A stretch of 37,403 nt of DNA from the NCBI GenBank assembly GCA_937891735.1, contig CALAGR010000172.1:1-37403 (forward strand). Reading direction: 5' to 3'. Shown here piece by piece: positions 17,882 to 25,731 of this stretch. Source of the DNA: an uncultured Pseudomonadota bacterium. Lineage in GTDB: Bacteria > Myxococcota_A > UBA796 > UBA9615. Numbering within the stretch: position 1 is the stretch's first letter; each line of letters starts with the position of its first letter. Below the pieces are notes generated by a model. The model was given only the letters and a program-made list of their open reading frames with translations. It was not told the DNA's origin and searched no databases. The position numbers were made by a program, and so were the translations under genes.

Positions 17882-18745
17882 TCATCGCGGCCGGACCGCG
17901 AGCCACCAGGGCAGCGCCACGAGGAGCAGCGACGGCACGTTCACCAGCGCGATGTTGAACCACGCGCCCTGGAGCGCGCATCCCACGCTGTCGACGCAGA
18001 ACCAGGCCAGCACCGAGGCGATCACCGCCCGCCCCACCCAGGGGGCGCCCCGCTCCGCCGCGGCGGCCCACCAGAGCATCACGAACTGCGCCGTGAAGGT
18101 GGCCCCCACGAGCGCATAGGCGAACAGCTCCCAGGTCACGACGGCCTCGCTGACCCCGAAGCGGGCGTGCAGGGCGGCGTTGTAGACCGCGAACGGGGGC
18201 GACCGGGGGGCGAAGACGACCCCCAGGCCGATCCCCACCGAAGCGGCACAGGCCGCCGTCATCCACCGCCACGCGGGTCGCGGCGCAGACACCGTCGGCG
18301 GCGTCCAGGATCCGGGCCGGCCCCAGAGAAGCAGCGCGAGGAAGCCGATCCCCGGGAACAGGTTGATCAGCAGCACGTTCGAGGGCACCCCGAGCGCCAG
18401 GGATCGGCCGCTGTCCAGCAGGAACCACGTGCCGTGCCCCGCGAGCAGGGCGAGCCAGGCCCAGCGCCGCCCCGCCCGCACGCCGTGATGGACCAGGAAC
18501 CAGGCCGCGACCCACTTGCCGATGATCGATCCCCCCAGGATCGCGTCGGTCGTGCGCAGGAACGGCCCGAGGTCCGCGGGGATCCCGCCCGCGCCGAACA
18601 GATCGGCCCCCACCGCGGCCCTCCAGGGCCCGAACAGCGCGGTGTGCCCGAAGCAAGCGAGCAGCAGACCCAGGCCCGCGAAGCCCAGGCAGGCGAGCTC
18701 CAGGAGCAGGTGGGCACGGCGCCGCTCGAGGGCTGGAGGGGTCAT
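17882..18745 (-). CDS. Multi-pass membrane protein with internal duplication
   Basis: I do not recognise a named family. The 287-residue product has about eight hydrophobic segments arranged as two similar halves: in the first, IIGKWVAAWFLV ... HGTWFLLDSGRSLALGVPSNVLLINLFPGIGFLALLL, and in the second, YALVGATFTAQFVML ... LAWFCVDSVGCALQGAWFNIALVNVPSLLLVALP. The shared pattern WF(L/C)xDS, a turn, then (N/I)ALVN-like and a terminal hydrophobic helix suggests duplication of a four-helix unit. It converges with the multicopper oxidase (19 bp between stops) and is divergent from an ABC ATPase gene. No residues point to a substrate. Function unknown. Confidence 0.8.
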   Translation of the reverse strand: MTPPALERRRAHLLLELACLGFAGLGLLLACFGHTALFGPWRAAVGADLFGAGGIPADLGPFLRTTDAILGGSIIGKWVAAWFLVHHGVRAGRRWAWLALLAGHGTWFLLDSGRSLALGVPSNVLLINLFPGIGFLALLLWGRPGSWTPPTVSAPRPAWRWMTAACAASVGIGLGVVFAPRSPPFAVYNAALHARFGVSEAVVTWELFAYALVGATFTAQFVMLWWAAAAERGAPWVGRAVIASVLAWFCVDSVGCALQGAWFNIALVNVPSLLLVALPWWLAVRPR

Positions 18746-18890
18746 CAGTCGGTCGCCTCGCTCGGGGGATCATGCCAGCGACGGGCCCGGCTCCACCGGA
18801 TCCGTCGGTTTGCGCAGCGACGACGCCCGCGAGATGCTGTTCCGGCCGAAGGGGAACGCGGCCTGCGCCCCGCGGCGGGGGACGGATCCG

Positions 18891-19760
18891 ATGGCAGACA
18901 CGGGGGCCCTGCTGCGGGCCGAGGGGCTCGTCAAACGCTTCGGTGACCTGGTGGCCGTCGGCGGCCTCGATGTCGAGGCGCGGGTGGGCGAGGTGCTCGG
19001 CTTCCTGGGGCCCAACGGCGCGGGAAAGACCACGAGCATCCGGATGATGTGTGGGCTCCTGGCCCCGGACGCGGGGAGGGTCCTGCTCGGAGGCGAGCCC
19101 ATCGGCACGGGGATCTCCCAACGTCGCCGGATCGGGGTGTGTCCCCAGCAGATCGTGGTGTGGGAGCGGCTCACCTGCGTCGAGCAGCTGACCTTCCTCG
19201 GCCGGATGTACGGCCTGACCACGACGGACGCGCGACGCCGGGGGCTCGACCTGCTGGACCGGCTGGGGCTCGCCAACAAGGCGTCGTCGCTGGCCCGGGC
19301 CCTGTCCGGAGGCATGCAGCGCCGCCTGAACATCGCCCTGGCGCTGGTCCAGGACCCCGACGTGGTGTTCCTGGACGAACCGGAGGCGGGGCTCGACCCC
19401 CAGGCCCGGGTGCTGGTGCGCGAGTTCATCGTGGATCTGGCTACGACCAAGGCCGTCATCCTGAGCACGCACAACATGGACGAGGCGGAGCGGGTCGCGA
19501 CGCGCGTCGCCATCATCGACCAGGGCCGGGTGCTCCGGTGTGGGCCGCCGCACGAGCTCGAGCGCGACGTCGGAGAGGCGGAGATCCTGGAGGTCGATCT
19601 GGCGGGAGGCGCCGCGCTGGAGTGGTTGCCCCCGGTGATCGCCCAGGCCCTCGGCCAGCCCCCCGACGGCCGCCTCTGGGCCGGCGAGTTCTATCCGCTG
19701 GACGTGCCCGAGCCCCAACCGCCGGCTCGGCCGTGCCGGCTGTGGGAGATCGAGCTCTGA
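18891..19760 (+). CDS. ABC transporter ATP-binding protein (ABC-2 type)
   Basis: Cytoplasmic ATPase subunit of an exporter, 289 residues. Walker A GPNGAGKTT (residues 40-48), Q-loop CPQQIVVWE, signature LSGGMQRRL, Walker B VVFLDEPEAGLDP and H-loop STHNMDEA are all intact, in the arrangement of the drug/NatA-type ABC-2 subfamily. The ATG at 18891 follows a GGGGGA stretch; in-frame codons extend further upstream, but the protein similarity begins at GALLRAEGLVKRFG. No permease gene lies next to it: downstream is a decayed hipA fragment and upstream, divergent, a membrane protein without ABC-2 features. It is either an orphan whose partner is elsewhere or a remnant of a broken operon. Substrate unknown. 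Confidence 0.9.
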   Translation: MADTGALLRAEGLVKRFGDLVAVGGLDVEARVGEVLGFLGPNGAGKTTSIRMMCGLLAPDAGRVLLGGEPIGTGISQRRRIGVCPQQIVVWERLTCVEQLTFLGRMYGLTTTDARRRGLDLLDRLGLANKASSLARALSGGMQRRLNIALALVQDPDVVFLDEPEAGLDPQARVLVREFIVDLATTKAVILSTHNMDEAERVATRVAIIDQGRVLRCGPPHELERDVGEAEILEVDLAGGAALEWLPPVIAQALGQPPDGRLWAGEFYPLDVPEPQPPARPCRLWEIEL

Positions 19761-19779
19761 CCAGCCGCCGATCGGCGAT

Positions 19780-20229
19780 GTGCGTGTAGTCCCCGAAGGG
19801 GATTCACCGGAGGGCGGGGTGGAGCCGGTTCCGGTCGGGCCAGCGCTGGGCGAGGTGGTCTTCGATGAGCTCTTCGAGGCTGTCATCGTCGCGCCCCACC
19901 TGGATCCAGCTGGCCTTCCGGGCTACCAGGCGAAGATGTCCGGGGGGATGCTCAACCTGCCTGTGCGGTATCAGGGCAGCGCATGGATCCTCAAGCTCTT
20001 CCTGAAGGCCGCGGCGCTCAGCGGGCTCCCCGCCGCGGAGTCCGAGCTGATCACCGACCGGGAGGGCAAGCGGGGCTTGTTGGTGGCTCGATTCGACAGG
20101 GTCGCAGGCGAGCAGCGGGGCCGCCTGCGAGCGCTGGCCCAGGAAGACGCCTGTCAGGTGCTGGCTCGCTACCCCGCCGACAAGCTACGCAAGGCGATCA
20201 GCTCCCGACTGGGTCGGCTCGGGGGCTGA
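19780..20229 (+). pseudogene. HipA-type toxin kinase remnant
   Basis: The reading frame keeps recognisable pieces of a HipA Ser/Thr kinase: LPGYQAKMS (equivalent to the SLAGAQPKL region), WILKL, then AAALSGLPAAESEL, RGLLVARFDRV and AQEDACQVLARYPADK. Between WILKL and the next helix the usual stretch with the conserved Asn-Glu is missing, and the protein stops after ~149 codons, far short of the ~400-440 residues of HipA, without the catalytic loop. The N-terminal part before residue ~45 is not recognisable. No hipB-like antitoxin gene is adjacent. It follows the ABC ATPase by 19 bp and is followed by a relic of the msrA-tail repeat. I read it as a decayed toxin gene, not a functional one. Confidence 0.65.
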
Positions 20230-20284
20230 GCAGCCCCCAGTCAGACGACTTCGCGTGGGACGGCAACCGGGCGATGCGACGGTT

Positions 20285-20301
20285 CCCCAGATGTCCTTCA
20301 G
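20285..20301 (-). repeat. Relic of the msrA-tail repeat
   Basis: CCCCAGATGTCCTTCAG is identical to bases 33850-33866 in msrA and to 31779-31795 in repeat D; on the minus strand it encodes LKDIWG. A few more bases match after a gap (GCCGCGGCGG). It lies just after the hipA remnant. Confidence 0.6.
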
Positions 20302-20321
20302 TCGAGCGCGGCCGCGGCGGA

Positions 20322-22244
20322 CTACGGGCAGGTGGGAAGCGTGAGCTCCAGCGTGTTGTTCCCCTCCCGGCACTCCTCGACCTGGCCCCCGTCGGCGACG
20401 TTGACGCTGTCGATCACGGCGTGGACCGTCTGGCCCGCGTAGGAGGCGTCCAGGTCGAACTCCAGGACCCCGCCGAGGGTGGAGGCCGGCTGCCCCCCCG
20501 CGACGGAGACACTGGCGAGCTCGGGGCCGCCGAGCTCCGACACGATGGAGACCGTGTAGCCCCCCGCTGACACGCCGACGTTGAGCGGCCGGAGCCGCGC
20601 GGTGATCCGCTCGGGACACTGCTCCGTGCACAGCGCATGCAGCTGCAGGGACAGGTCCGGCACCGCCAGCCCGGGGGCCACCGTGACCTCGTTCTCCCGG
20701 AACCCCAGCCCGACCTGCCAGGGCATGTCCGGGGAGGCGGGAACCGAGAGGTCGTCTGCGATGTGGGTGGGCATGAAGGCGTGCTGGTTCCAGACGCGCC
20801 GGGTCGGCACCCAGGAGCGACCCGAGTCGGTGAGGACCGTGATGCCGTTCCAGCCTTCGCTCGACAGGTTGTTGGAGCCCACCACGATCCGGGGTGCGCC
20901 CTCGGGCTCCAGCTGCACCACCAGCGGGTACTCCAGGTGGGTGCCCGAGGCGTGCCCCGAGCCCTGGTGGATCGTGTCCCCGGTGAGTCCGTCCCAGATC
21001 CAAACGTCGAACTCGTCGGCGTACACGATCTCCGACGCGCCGTCCCCGTCGAAGTCGAACGAGGACGACCCGGTGATCGACGACGACTCGTCCTGGGTGG
21101 GGTTGGACCACAGGATGTCCAGGTTCCCGTCCAGCAGCGTGTAGTACGACAGGTTCGCCACGCCGATCTCCGGCGCCCCATCGCCATCGAAGTCGGCCAC
21201 GGTGGGCGGGCCCCCCGAGCCGGAGCCGGGCAACGTCACGGGGCCGTGGATGACGGTCCCGTCGTCGTCCTGGATCCGCACCTGGTTGGAGAACACGACC
21301 ACGATCTCGCCCGCCGGGTCCGCGTCGAAGTTGCCCACCGCGGGGAAGCCGTCGGGCTCGCCGTTGGCCCAGATCGAGGTGCCGTCGGGTCGGTACAAGG
21401 CGTTGCCGACGACGACCTCCTGCACTCCATCCAGGTCGATGTCGGCGGCGAACGACGTGGGGAACTCCGTGCGGGAGGCGTTGCTGCCGATGCCCGCGGT
21501 CCCCGAGTACATCAGGTTGCCCGCCACGTCGTAGATCTGGTTGCCGTAGATCAGGTCCAGGACCCCGTCGCCCTCCAGGTCGGCCACGAACACGCCGCCC
21601 CGCTCCGACGGAACCTCGGCCGTGGACTTCCACAGGGGCGCGCCGAAGCGGTCGAAGGCCATCAGGTGGAAGTCTTCGGAGACCGCGATGATCTCCGGCC
21701 ATGCGTCTCCGCTGATGTCGGCGGCGGCCAGGGCCGAGTCGGGCTGGGTCTGCCAGGCCGGGTCCTCCACGGACCAGAGCAGGGCGCTGCCGTCGCCCCG
21801 CAGGGCCCGAAGGACTCCGTTGTTGCTGTAGTCCGTGCCGGAGAACGTGTTGAACAGGATGGCCCGCTGGTCGCCGTCGGACGGGACGCCGTCGCCGTCG
21901 TCGTCGGTCAGGGGAACGACGATGGGCGTCATCATCACCTCGCGGAAGCTGGGCGAAGTGTCGAAGTCGCTGAACTGCCAGTCGATCTGGAGGTCGGGGG
22001 TGGTCTCGATGGGGGACTCGATGGTGCAGCCCTCGTCGATGGGCACCGTGTCCACGCCCGGGACATCGTCGCACTCGCTGGGCACGTCGTCGTCGTCGTC
22101 GTCGTCGTCGTCGGTCGGGGAGGAGTCATCGTCGTCCGCCGGGAACGAGGCGTCGTCATCGTCTCCCGCGGACCAGCGCGCCGAGCAGCCCGCCGGGAGC
22201 AGGCCGCAGAGGGGGGCGATCAGAAGGAGGTTCAGCCAGCGCAT
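20322..22244 (-). CDS. FG-GAP/VCBS-repeat lipoprotein with Asp-rich stalk
   Basis: Predicted surface or periplasmic lipoprotein of 640 residues. The start ATG (complement of 22242-22244) begins the signal MRWLNLLLIAPLCGLLPAGC, whose lipobox Cys is followed by three short acidic runs ending in a stretch of nine Asp. The main body has about seven FG-GAP/VCBS-like blades, each with a Ca2+-binding-like core (ADISGDAWPEI, ADLEGDGVLDL, ADIDLDGVQEV, ADFDGDGAPEI, DFDGDGASEI), so it should fold as a beta-propeller. The C-terminal ~120 residues resemble a CARDB/adhesion beta-sandwich ending in EECREGNNTLEL. No enzymatic motif is seen. A role in adhesion or cell-surface recognition is an inference from the architecture. 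It stands alone, with a convergent hipA remnant downstream. Confidence 0.88.
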   Translation of the reverse strand: MRWLNLLLIAPLCGLLPAGCSARWSAGDDDDASFPADDDDSSPTDDDDDDDDDVPSECDDVPGVDTVPIDEGCTIESPIETTPDLQIDWQFSDFDTSPSFREVMMTPIVVPLTDDDGDGVPSDGDQRAILFNTFSGTDYSNNGVLRALRGDGSALLWSVEDPAWQTQPDSALAAADISGDAWPEIIAVSEDFHLMAFDRFGAPLWKSTAEVPSERGGVFVADLEGDGVLDLIYGNQIYDVAGNLMYSGTAGIGSNASRTEFPTSFAADIDLDGVQEVVVGNALYRPDGTSIWANGEPDGFPAVGNFDADPAGEIVVVFSNQVRIQDDDGTVIHGPVTLPGSGSGGPPTVADFDGDGAPEIGVANLSYYTLLDGNLDILWSNPTQDESSSITGSSSFDFDGDGASEIVYADEFDVWIWDGLTGDTIHQGSGHASGTHLEYPLVVQLEPEGAPRIVVGSNNLSSEGWNGITVLTDSGRSWVPTRRVWNQHAFMPTHIADDLSVPASPDMPWQVGLGFRENEVTVAPGLAVPDLSLQLHALCTEQCPERITARLRPLNVGVSAGGYTVSIVSELGGPELASVSVAGGQPASTLGGVLEFDLDASYAGQTVHAVIDSVNVADGGQVEECREGNNTLELTLPTCP

Positions 22245-22358
22245 CGCTGCATACCACCAGAGCGAGGGCCTGGGGGGAAGCTCTCCGAGGGCCCGGCGGC
22301 TGAGCTGAACGCGCCCCAGCACCGCGCAGTCACCCTCGAGCGTCTCGCAGGCGCCGGC

Positions 22359-23051
22359 TCAGTCGCCGTACTCGTCGCGTCGCCGCAGCCAGCCCATGTA
22401 CTGGTCGTCCCCGTCGTAGTTGCGGCCTCGAGGGACCAGGTCCAGGTAGTTGTACGTGTTGATGAGCAGGTCCAGCCCCCGGGAGTAGGTGGAGTAGGTG
22501 TGCAGGATGCGGTCGCCGTCTCGAAGGAAGACGGAGAGTCCTGGGGCCTCGCCCCAGCCGGTCCCCGTGCCGTAGTTGTATGGGGCTGCTGCCTCGATCT
22601 GCTGAGGGGTGAACGAGACGCCGAAGTCGTAGTTGAAGGATCCGCCAAGAGAAGAGACCCAGCGATGGCTCCAGCCCATGCGGGCGGCGTACGCGTCCAG
22701 CTTGTCCAGCGGCGCGCGGGAGACGGCCACGAGCGTGACGTCGCGGTGCGCCAGGTGCACGAGGGCGTTCTGGAAGTGGTCGGTGACGAACGAGCAGCTC
22801 TTGCAGCCGGCGTCCCACTCCGGGTCGAACATGAAGTGGTAGACGATCAACTGGCTGCGTCCGTCGAAGAGGTCCGCCAGCGAGACCGCACCATCCGCTC
22901 CGTCGAACGTGTAGTTCGGAACCTCGACGGATGGCAGCTCGCGCCGCTGGGCGCTCAGCGCGTCCCGGGCTCGACTGAACTCCTTCTCGGCGTTGAGGAG
23001 CTCAATGCGGGCCTTCAGCCACTCATCTCTCGATACGACGCGTTGGTTCAT
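22359..23051 (-). CDS. DUF899 thioredoxin-like protein
   Basis: 230-residue cytoplasmic protein of the DUF899 family, which has a thioredoxin/peroxiredoxin-like fold. Hallmarks are the N-terminal SRDEWLKARIELLNAEKEF, LADLFDGRSQLIVYHFMFDP, the Cys pair in GCKSCSFVTDHF, and HTYSTYSRGLDLL near the C-terminus. Length is normal for the family. No signal peptide or membrane segment. A redox function is likely for the fold but the substrate is not known. The start ATG (complement of 23049-23051) follows CCGGAGGTCCA. The gene is followed on the minus strand by the FG-GAP lipoprotein gene with 114 bp between, and lies 98 bp from repeat A. Confidence 0.9.
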   Translation of the reverse strand: MNQRVVSRDEWLKARIELLNAEKEFSRARDALSAQRRELPSVEVPNYTFDGADGAVSLADLFDGRSQLIVYHFMFDPEWDAGCKSCSFVTDHFQNALVHLAHRDVTLVAVSRAPLDKLDAYAARMGWSHRWVSSLGGSFNYDFGVSFTPQQIEAAAPYNYGTGTGWGEAPGLSVFLRDGDRILHTYSTYSRGLDLLINTYNYLDLVPRGRNYDGDDQYMGWLRRRDEYGD

Positions 23052-23149
23052 TGGACCTCCGGTGACAGTGTCGCGAGGTCACGGTCTGCACGCAAAGGCT
23101 CCCAGGACATGGCTTCAGCCCTCGGAACTGACGGGCTCCGGGGCAGGCC

Positions 23150-23251
23150 AGCGTTTACGCGGGTTTGCTGGAGGCGAGATCCGCCCCGCTCGGCCCCGCT
23201 CGGCTGATCGTGCGCACAACGCGTGCAACTTCGGGGACCCACCGGCGTTCA
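23150..23251. repeat. Dispersed repeat, copy A
   Basis: Core copy of a family of about 100 bp seen five times in this window, all in the same orientation. It contains the GTTTGC element, the hairpin arms GATCCGCC (23178-23185) and GGCTGATC (23202-23209) 16 bases apart, and the paired 9-mers GCGCACAAC-GCGTGCAAC. Its end (ACCCACCGGCGTT) matches copy C. The msrA tail is absent. The gap 23252-23338 after it shows nothing else. Confidence 0.75.
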
Positions 23252-23338
23252 GCTTCGCGGCTCAGGTGCGACCTCCGATGATCGAGCCGTCGGGACGACG
23301 CCCGGCGGCGCGGCGCGATTCCTGCTTGGACGGCCCTC

Positions 23339-24589
23339 ATGCACATCCCTCGCTCCTTCGCCGCCGCCGCCCTCCTGCTGATCATCGGCTGCTCCGACAC
23401 CGGCTTGCGCGTGGTCCCCGGGCCGTCCGCCGACAACCCCTCCCCCGCGACCGGCGGTCCCTCGCCCTGGGACGACCTGGGCGAACTCGAGCTGCCCGAC
23501 CAGCACTTCGTCGTCGCCTGGAGCACTCCCGAGGAGTCCCGCGTGACGCCGTCACGCATCGATCTGGTGGACGTCCTGGGGAGCGTCGTCGCCAACTACG
23601 AGCACCCCGGCTGGACCGCCGAGAACGGCACCTACTTCCTGGAGGACTTCGACTGGACGGCGCTGCATCCCGCCGCCTTCCAGACCGTCCTCGTGGAGCA
23701 GTATCGGAGCTTCGTCGAAGGGGACGTGGGCGGGGACGAGGACCACACCCGCATCATCTGGAACCTGGATCTGGTCTCCGCGGAGTGGAGGCTGGACCTG
23801 CTCATCGAGTCCGACGAGACCCTCTTCCTGCCCGGGCCCCAGCAGACCATCGAGCCCCCGCTGCCCACCCACCAGCTGCACATCGTCGCCGACCCGACGG
23901 ACCGCGACGTCGTCTGGTTGGTTTACGAGGGCTATCTGGCCGATGGCCAGCCCTGGGCGCTGCGTCGCCTGGACGTCACGGGCGCGGTGGCCCCTGTGAC
24001 CTGGACCGACGAGGAACTCTACGCCCAAGGCCTGGCGCCGGAGGACCGCTTCCGCACCATCGTGACGTCCGCGGGCGCGACCCTGGACGGCGAGCCGGTC
24101 GTGACCCTCGGAGGGTGGACCACCCCGTTGGATCTGCCTGAGGACGAGCCCCACATCTGGCAGGTCCACGCCTTCGGGCCCCAGGGACAGATCGACTGGA
24201 ACATCACCATCCCGGTCCCGGATGGCGCAGCGGTGCCGCGGCGGATGGAGTCGGTCGGCGGCGAGCTCGAGGAGTTCACGGCCCTGTTGCAGGGCCAGAC
24301 CGGCGACTACGGATGCTGGGCCCCGGGCTTCACGCTCGTGGACGAAGACCAGTGGTGGGACGTCGAGGTGGGTGACTCGTCCCCGTGCCCGCGTCCGGGG
24401 CCGCTCCTCGATCCGTCCAACCACACGTTCGTGTGGATCGGGTCGGGGCCCGGGCCGGAAGGGTCGGCGGGTGCACCCGAGGAGATCAACGTCTCCCACC
24501 GGGGCGCCGAGGTCTGGAGCATCGACACGTTCCGTCTGGGCCTCAGCGAGACCGCCTTCCGGGTGCACAGCCTGCTCCGCGCGGACTGA
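23339..24589 (+). CDS. Lipoprotein of unknown function
   Basis: I do not recognise a family. The 416-residue product has a clear lipoprotein signal (FAAAALLLIIGC, Cys18), a Pro/Ser-rich linker (residues 25-45), and a body rich in Trp, Asp and Glu with alternating beta-like stretches (HFVVAWSTPEES, DVVWLVYEGYLADG, PHIWQVHAFGPQGQIDWNITIP, HTFVWIGSGPG). The spacing of these could fit a beta-propeller, but no blade motif is clear. Two cysteines near the C-terminal third (YGCW and SPCP) may form a disulphide. It lies between repeat copies A and B as a single gene. The ATG at 23339 starts the signal peptide; no strong ribosome site is visible in front of it. Confidence 0.8.
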   Translation: MHIPRSFAAAALLLIIGCSDTGLRVVPGPSADNPSPATGGPSPWDDLGELELPDQHFVVAWSTPEESRVTPSRIDLVDVLGSVVANYEHPGWTAENGTYFLEDFDWTALHPAAFQTVLVEQYRSFVEGDVGGDEDHTRIIWNLDLVSAEWRLDLLIESDETLFLPGPQQTIEPPLPTHQLHIVADPTDRDVVWLVYEGYLADGQPWALRRLDVTGAVAPVTWTDEELYAQGLAPEDRFRTIVTSAGATLDGEPVVTLGGWTTPLDLPEDEPHIWQVHAFGPQGQIDWNITIPVPDGAAVPRRMESVGGELEEFTALLQGQTGDYGCWAPGFTLVDEDQWWDVEVGDSSPCPRPGPLLDPSNHTFVWIGSGPGPEGSAGAPEEINVSHRGAEVWSIDTFRLGLSETAFRVHSLLRAD

Positions 24590-24630
24590 TGGTGGGCGAG
24601 CGACTCGGCCGACCCTCGGTCGGAGTCCGC

Positions 24631-24731
24631 CGGGGGAGGGGAGTCGAGCGTCTACGAGAGGTTGCGTGAGGGGGGATCGGCCCCGCTCGGCCCGAATCGG
24701 CCGGATGCGCGCGCAACGCGCACAACCCCGG
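24631..24731. repeat. Dispersed repeat, copy B
   Basis: Shares GGGGAGGGGAGTCGAGCG, the hairpin arms (GATCGGCC at 24675-24682 and GGCCGGAT at 24699-24706, 16-base loop, five core pairs kept) and the paired 9-mers GCGCGCAAC-GCGCACAAC with the other copies. It ends about 20 bp before the palindrome at the mntA start. Left of 24631 the similarity to the msrA-tail copies fades quickly. Confidence 0.75.
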
Positions 24732-24751
24732 CGTCGCGCCCCGTCGCAGCT

Positions 24752-24767
24752 CGGTACAGTGGTACCG
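24752..24767. promoter_or_regulatory. Palindrome abutting the mntA start codon
   Basis: Perfect inverted repeat CGGTAC-AGTG-GTACCG whose last base is directly followed by the ATG of mntA. There is no recognisable ribosome site between it and the ATG, so the transcript may be leaderless or have a very short leader, with this element acting as operator or as an RNA hairpin that limits initiation. Confidence 0.55.
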
Positions 24768-25061
24768 ATGACGCTCAAGGACCAGCTGATCGAGTTCCTG
24801 GGCCGCCACGAGCGGGCGCTGCGGGATCTGGGCGTCGCGGAGCTCCTGCTCTTCGGGTCGGTGGTTCGCGGTGAGGAGCGGCCCGACAGCGACATCGACG
24901 TGCTGGTCCAGTTCGATGCGCCGCCGTCCTTCGATGCCTACATGGACCTGAAGTTCCTGCTGGAGGACGGAGTCGGTCGGTCGGTCGACCTCGTTACGAT
25001 CGACGGGCTTCGGGACGAGATCCGAGCCGAGGTGATGGGCGAGGCCCTTCGTGTCGCGTAG
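24768..25061 (+). CDS. mntA: MNT-domain nucleotidyltransferase antitoxin
   Basis: 97-residue minimal nucleotidyltransferase, the antitoxin of a HepT/MntA type toxin-antitoxin pair. The catalytic signature GS-X10-DXD is exact: Gly30-Ser31, then Asp42 and Asp44 (FGSVVRGEERPDSDIDVLV). In this family the enzyme adds AMP units to a Tyr in the HEPN toxin and so silences it. The gene overlaps hepT by 11 bp, the normal operon order. It starts directly after a perfect palindrome without a visible ribosome site. The module is bracketed by repeat copies B and C. Confidence 0.93.
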   Translation: MTLKDQLIEFLGRHERALRDLGVAELLLFGSVVRGEERPDSDIDVLVQFDAPPSFDAYMDLKFLLEDGVGRSVDLVTIDGLRDEIRAEVMGEALRVA

Positions 25062-25389
25062 GACGAACCTGTTCCTCGAAGACATGGGTGCAGCGTGCCG
25101 GCGGGTCCTGGCATACCGGGACGAGGTGGACTGGGACGACCCCAGTGAGACGCCGATGGCGTTGGATGCGCTCCTGCACAACCTGCTCGTGCTTGGAGAG
25201 GCTGCGAAGCAAGTGCCCGCCGACGTGAGCGACCAGGCCCCGGAGATCGAGTGGCGGAAGATCGCCGGACTGCGCGATGTGCTGGCTCACGGTTACTTCC
25301 GCATCGACCTGTCGATCATTCGCGACGTGGCGTATCGCAAGCTCGATGTCGTCGCCGCAGCGGTGGAGCGACTGCTCGCCGAACTCTGA
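25051..25389 (+). CDS. hepT: HEPN-domain RNase toxin
   Basis: 112-residue all-helical HEPN protein, the toxin partner of mntA. The RX4HXY motif is present as Arg75, His80 and Tyr82 (RDVLAHGY): Arg and His form the RNase site, and the Tyr is the residue modified by MntA in characterised pairs. The N-terminal helix with FLEDMGAACRRVLAY and the middle helix LHNLLVLGEAAKQVP are typical. GTG start at 25051 lies inside mntA, implying coupled translation. All key residues are intact, so the pair is probably active. Confidence 0.93.
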   Translation: MSRRTNLFLEDMGAACRRVLAYRDEVDWDDPSETPMALDALLHNLLVLGEAAKQVPADVSDQAPEIEWRKIAGLRDVLAHGYFRIDLSIIRDVAYRKLDVVAAAVERLLAEL

Positions 25390-25446
25390 TCGTGCCGGCG
25401 CGCCAGGCACTTCGCCTGAGGCTGCCCCTCCTGCCGGCTCGGTGCC

Positions 25447-25672
25447 CGGCGGCGTCGCCCCAGATCTCGCCCAGGCGCTGGTCCCGCCCGCACCCCTTGC
25501 GGTAGCGGAGGTAGTGCTCGGCGTTCTTGATGTGGAAGTCCCGGTGGGACTCAGCCAGGGGAGGGGCGTCGAGCGTTTGCAGGGGTTTGCGGGAGGCGAG
25601 AGCGGCCCCGCTCGGCCCGAATGGGCCGTTTGCGCGCACAACGCGCACAACGTCGGGAACCCACCGGCGTTG
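25447..25672. repeat. Dispersed repeat, copy C, with msrA tail
   Basis: Long copy. Its left part (25447-25550) on the minus strand encodes HRDFHIKNAEHYLRYRKGC and GEIWGDAAG, a diverged copy of the C-terminus of MsrA. Its right part (25571-25672) is the common core with GTTTGCAGGGGTTTGCG, the hairpin CGGCC ... GGCCG with 16-base spacing, the paired 9-mers, and an end matching copy A. A minus-strand frame beginning GTG at 25648 reads through the core into the msrA tail. The rest of the 25390-25731 gap shows only a weak GTGCC/GGCAC hairpin (25392-25410) after hepT. Confidence 0.8.
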
Positions 25673-25731
25673 ACCTGGAAGCAGGTGGTTCGAGGCCGGC
25701 GTGGCTTCCCGAGAGGATCCCGAGCCCCAGG

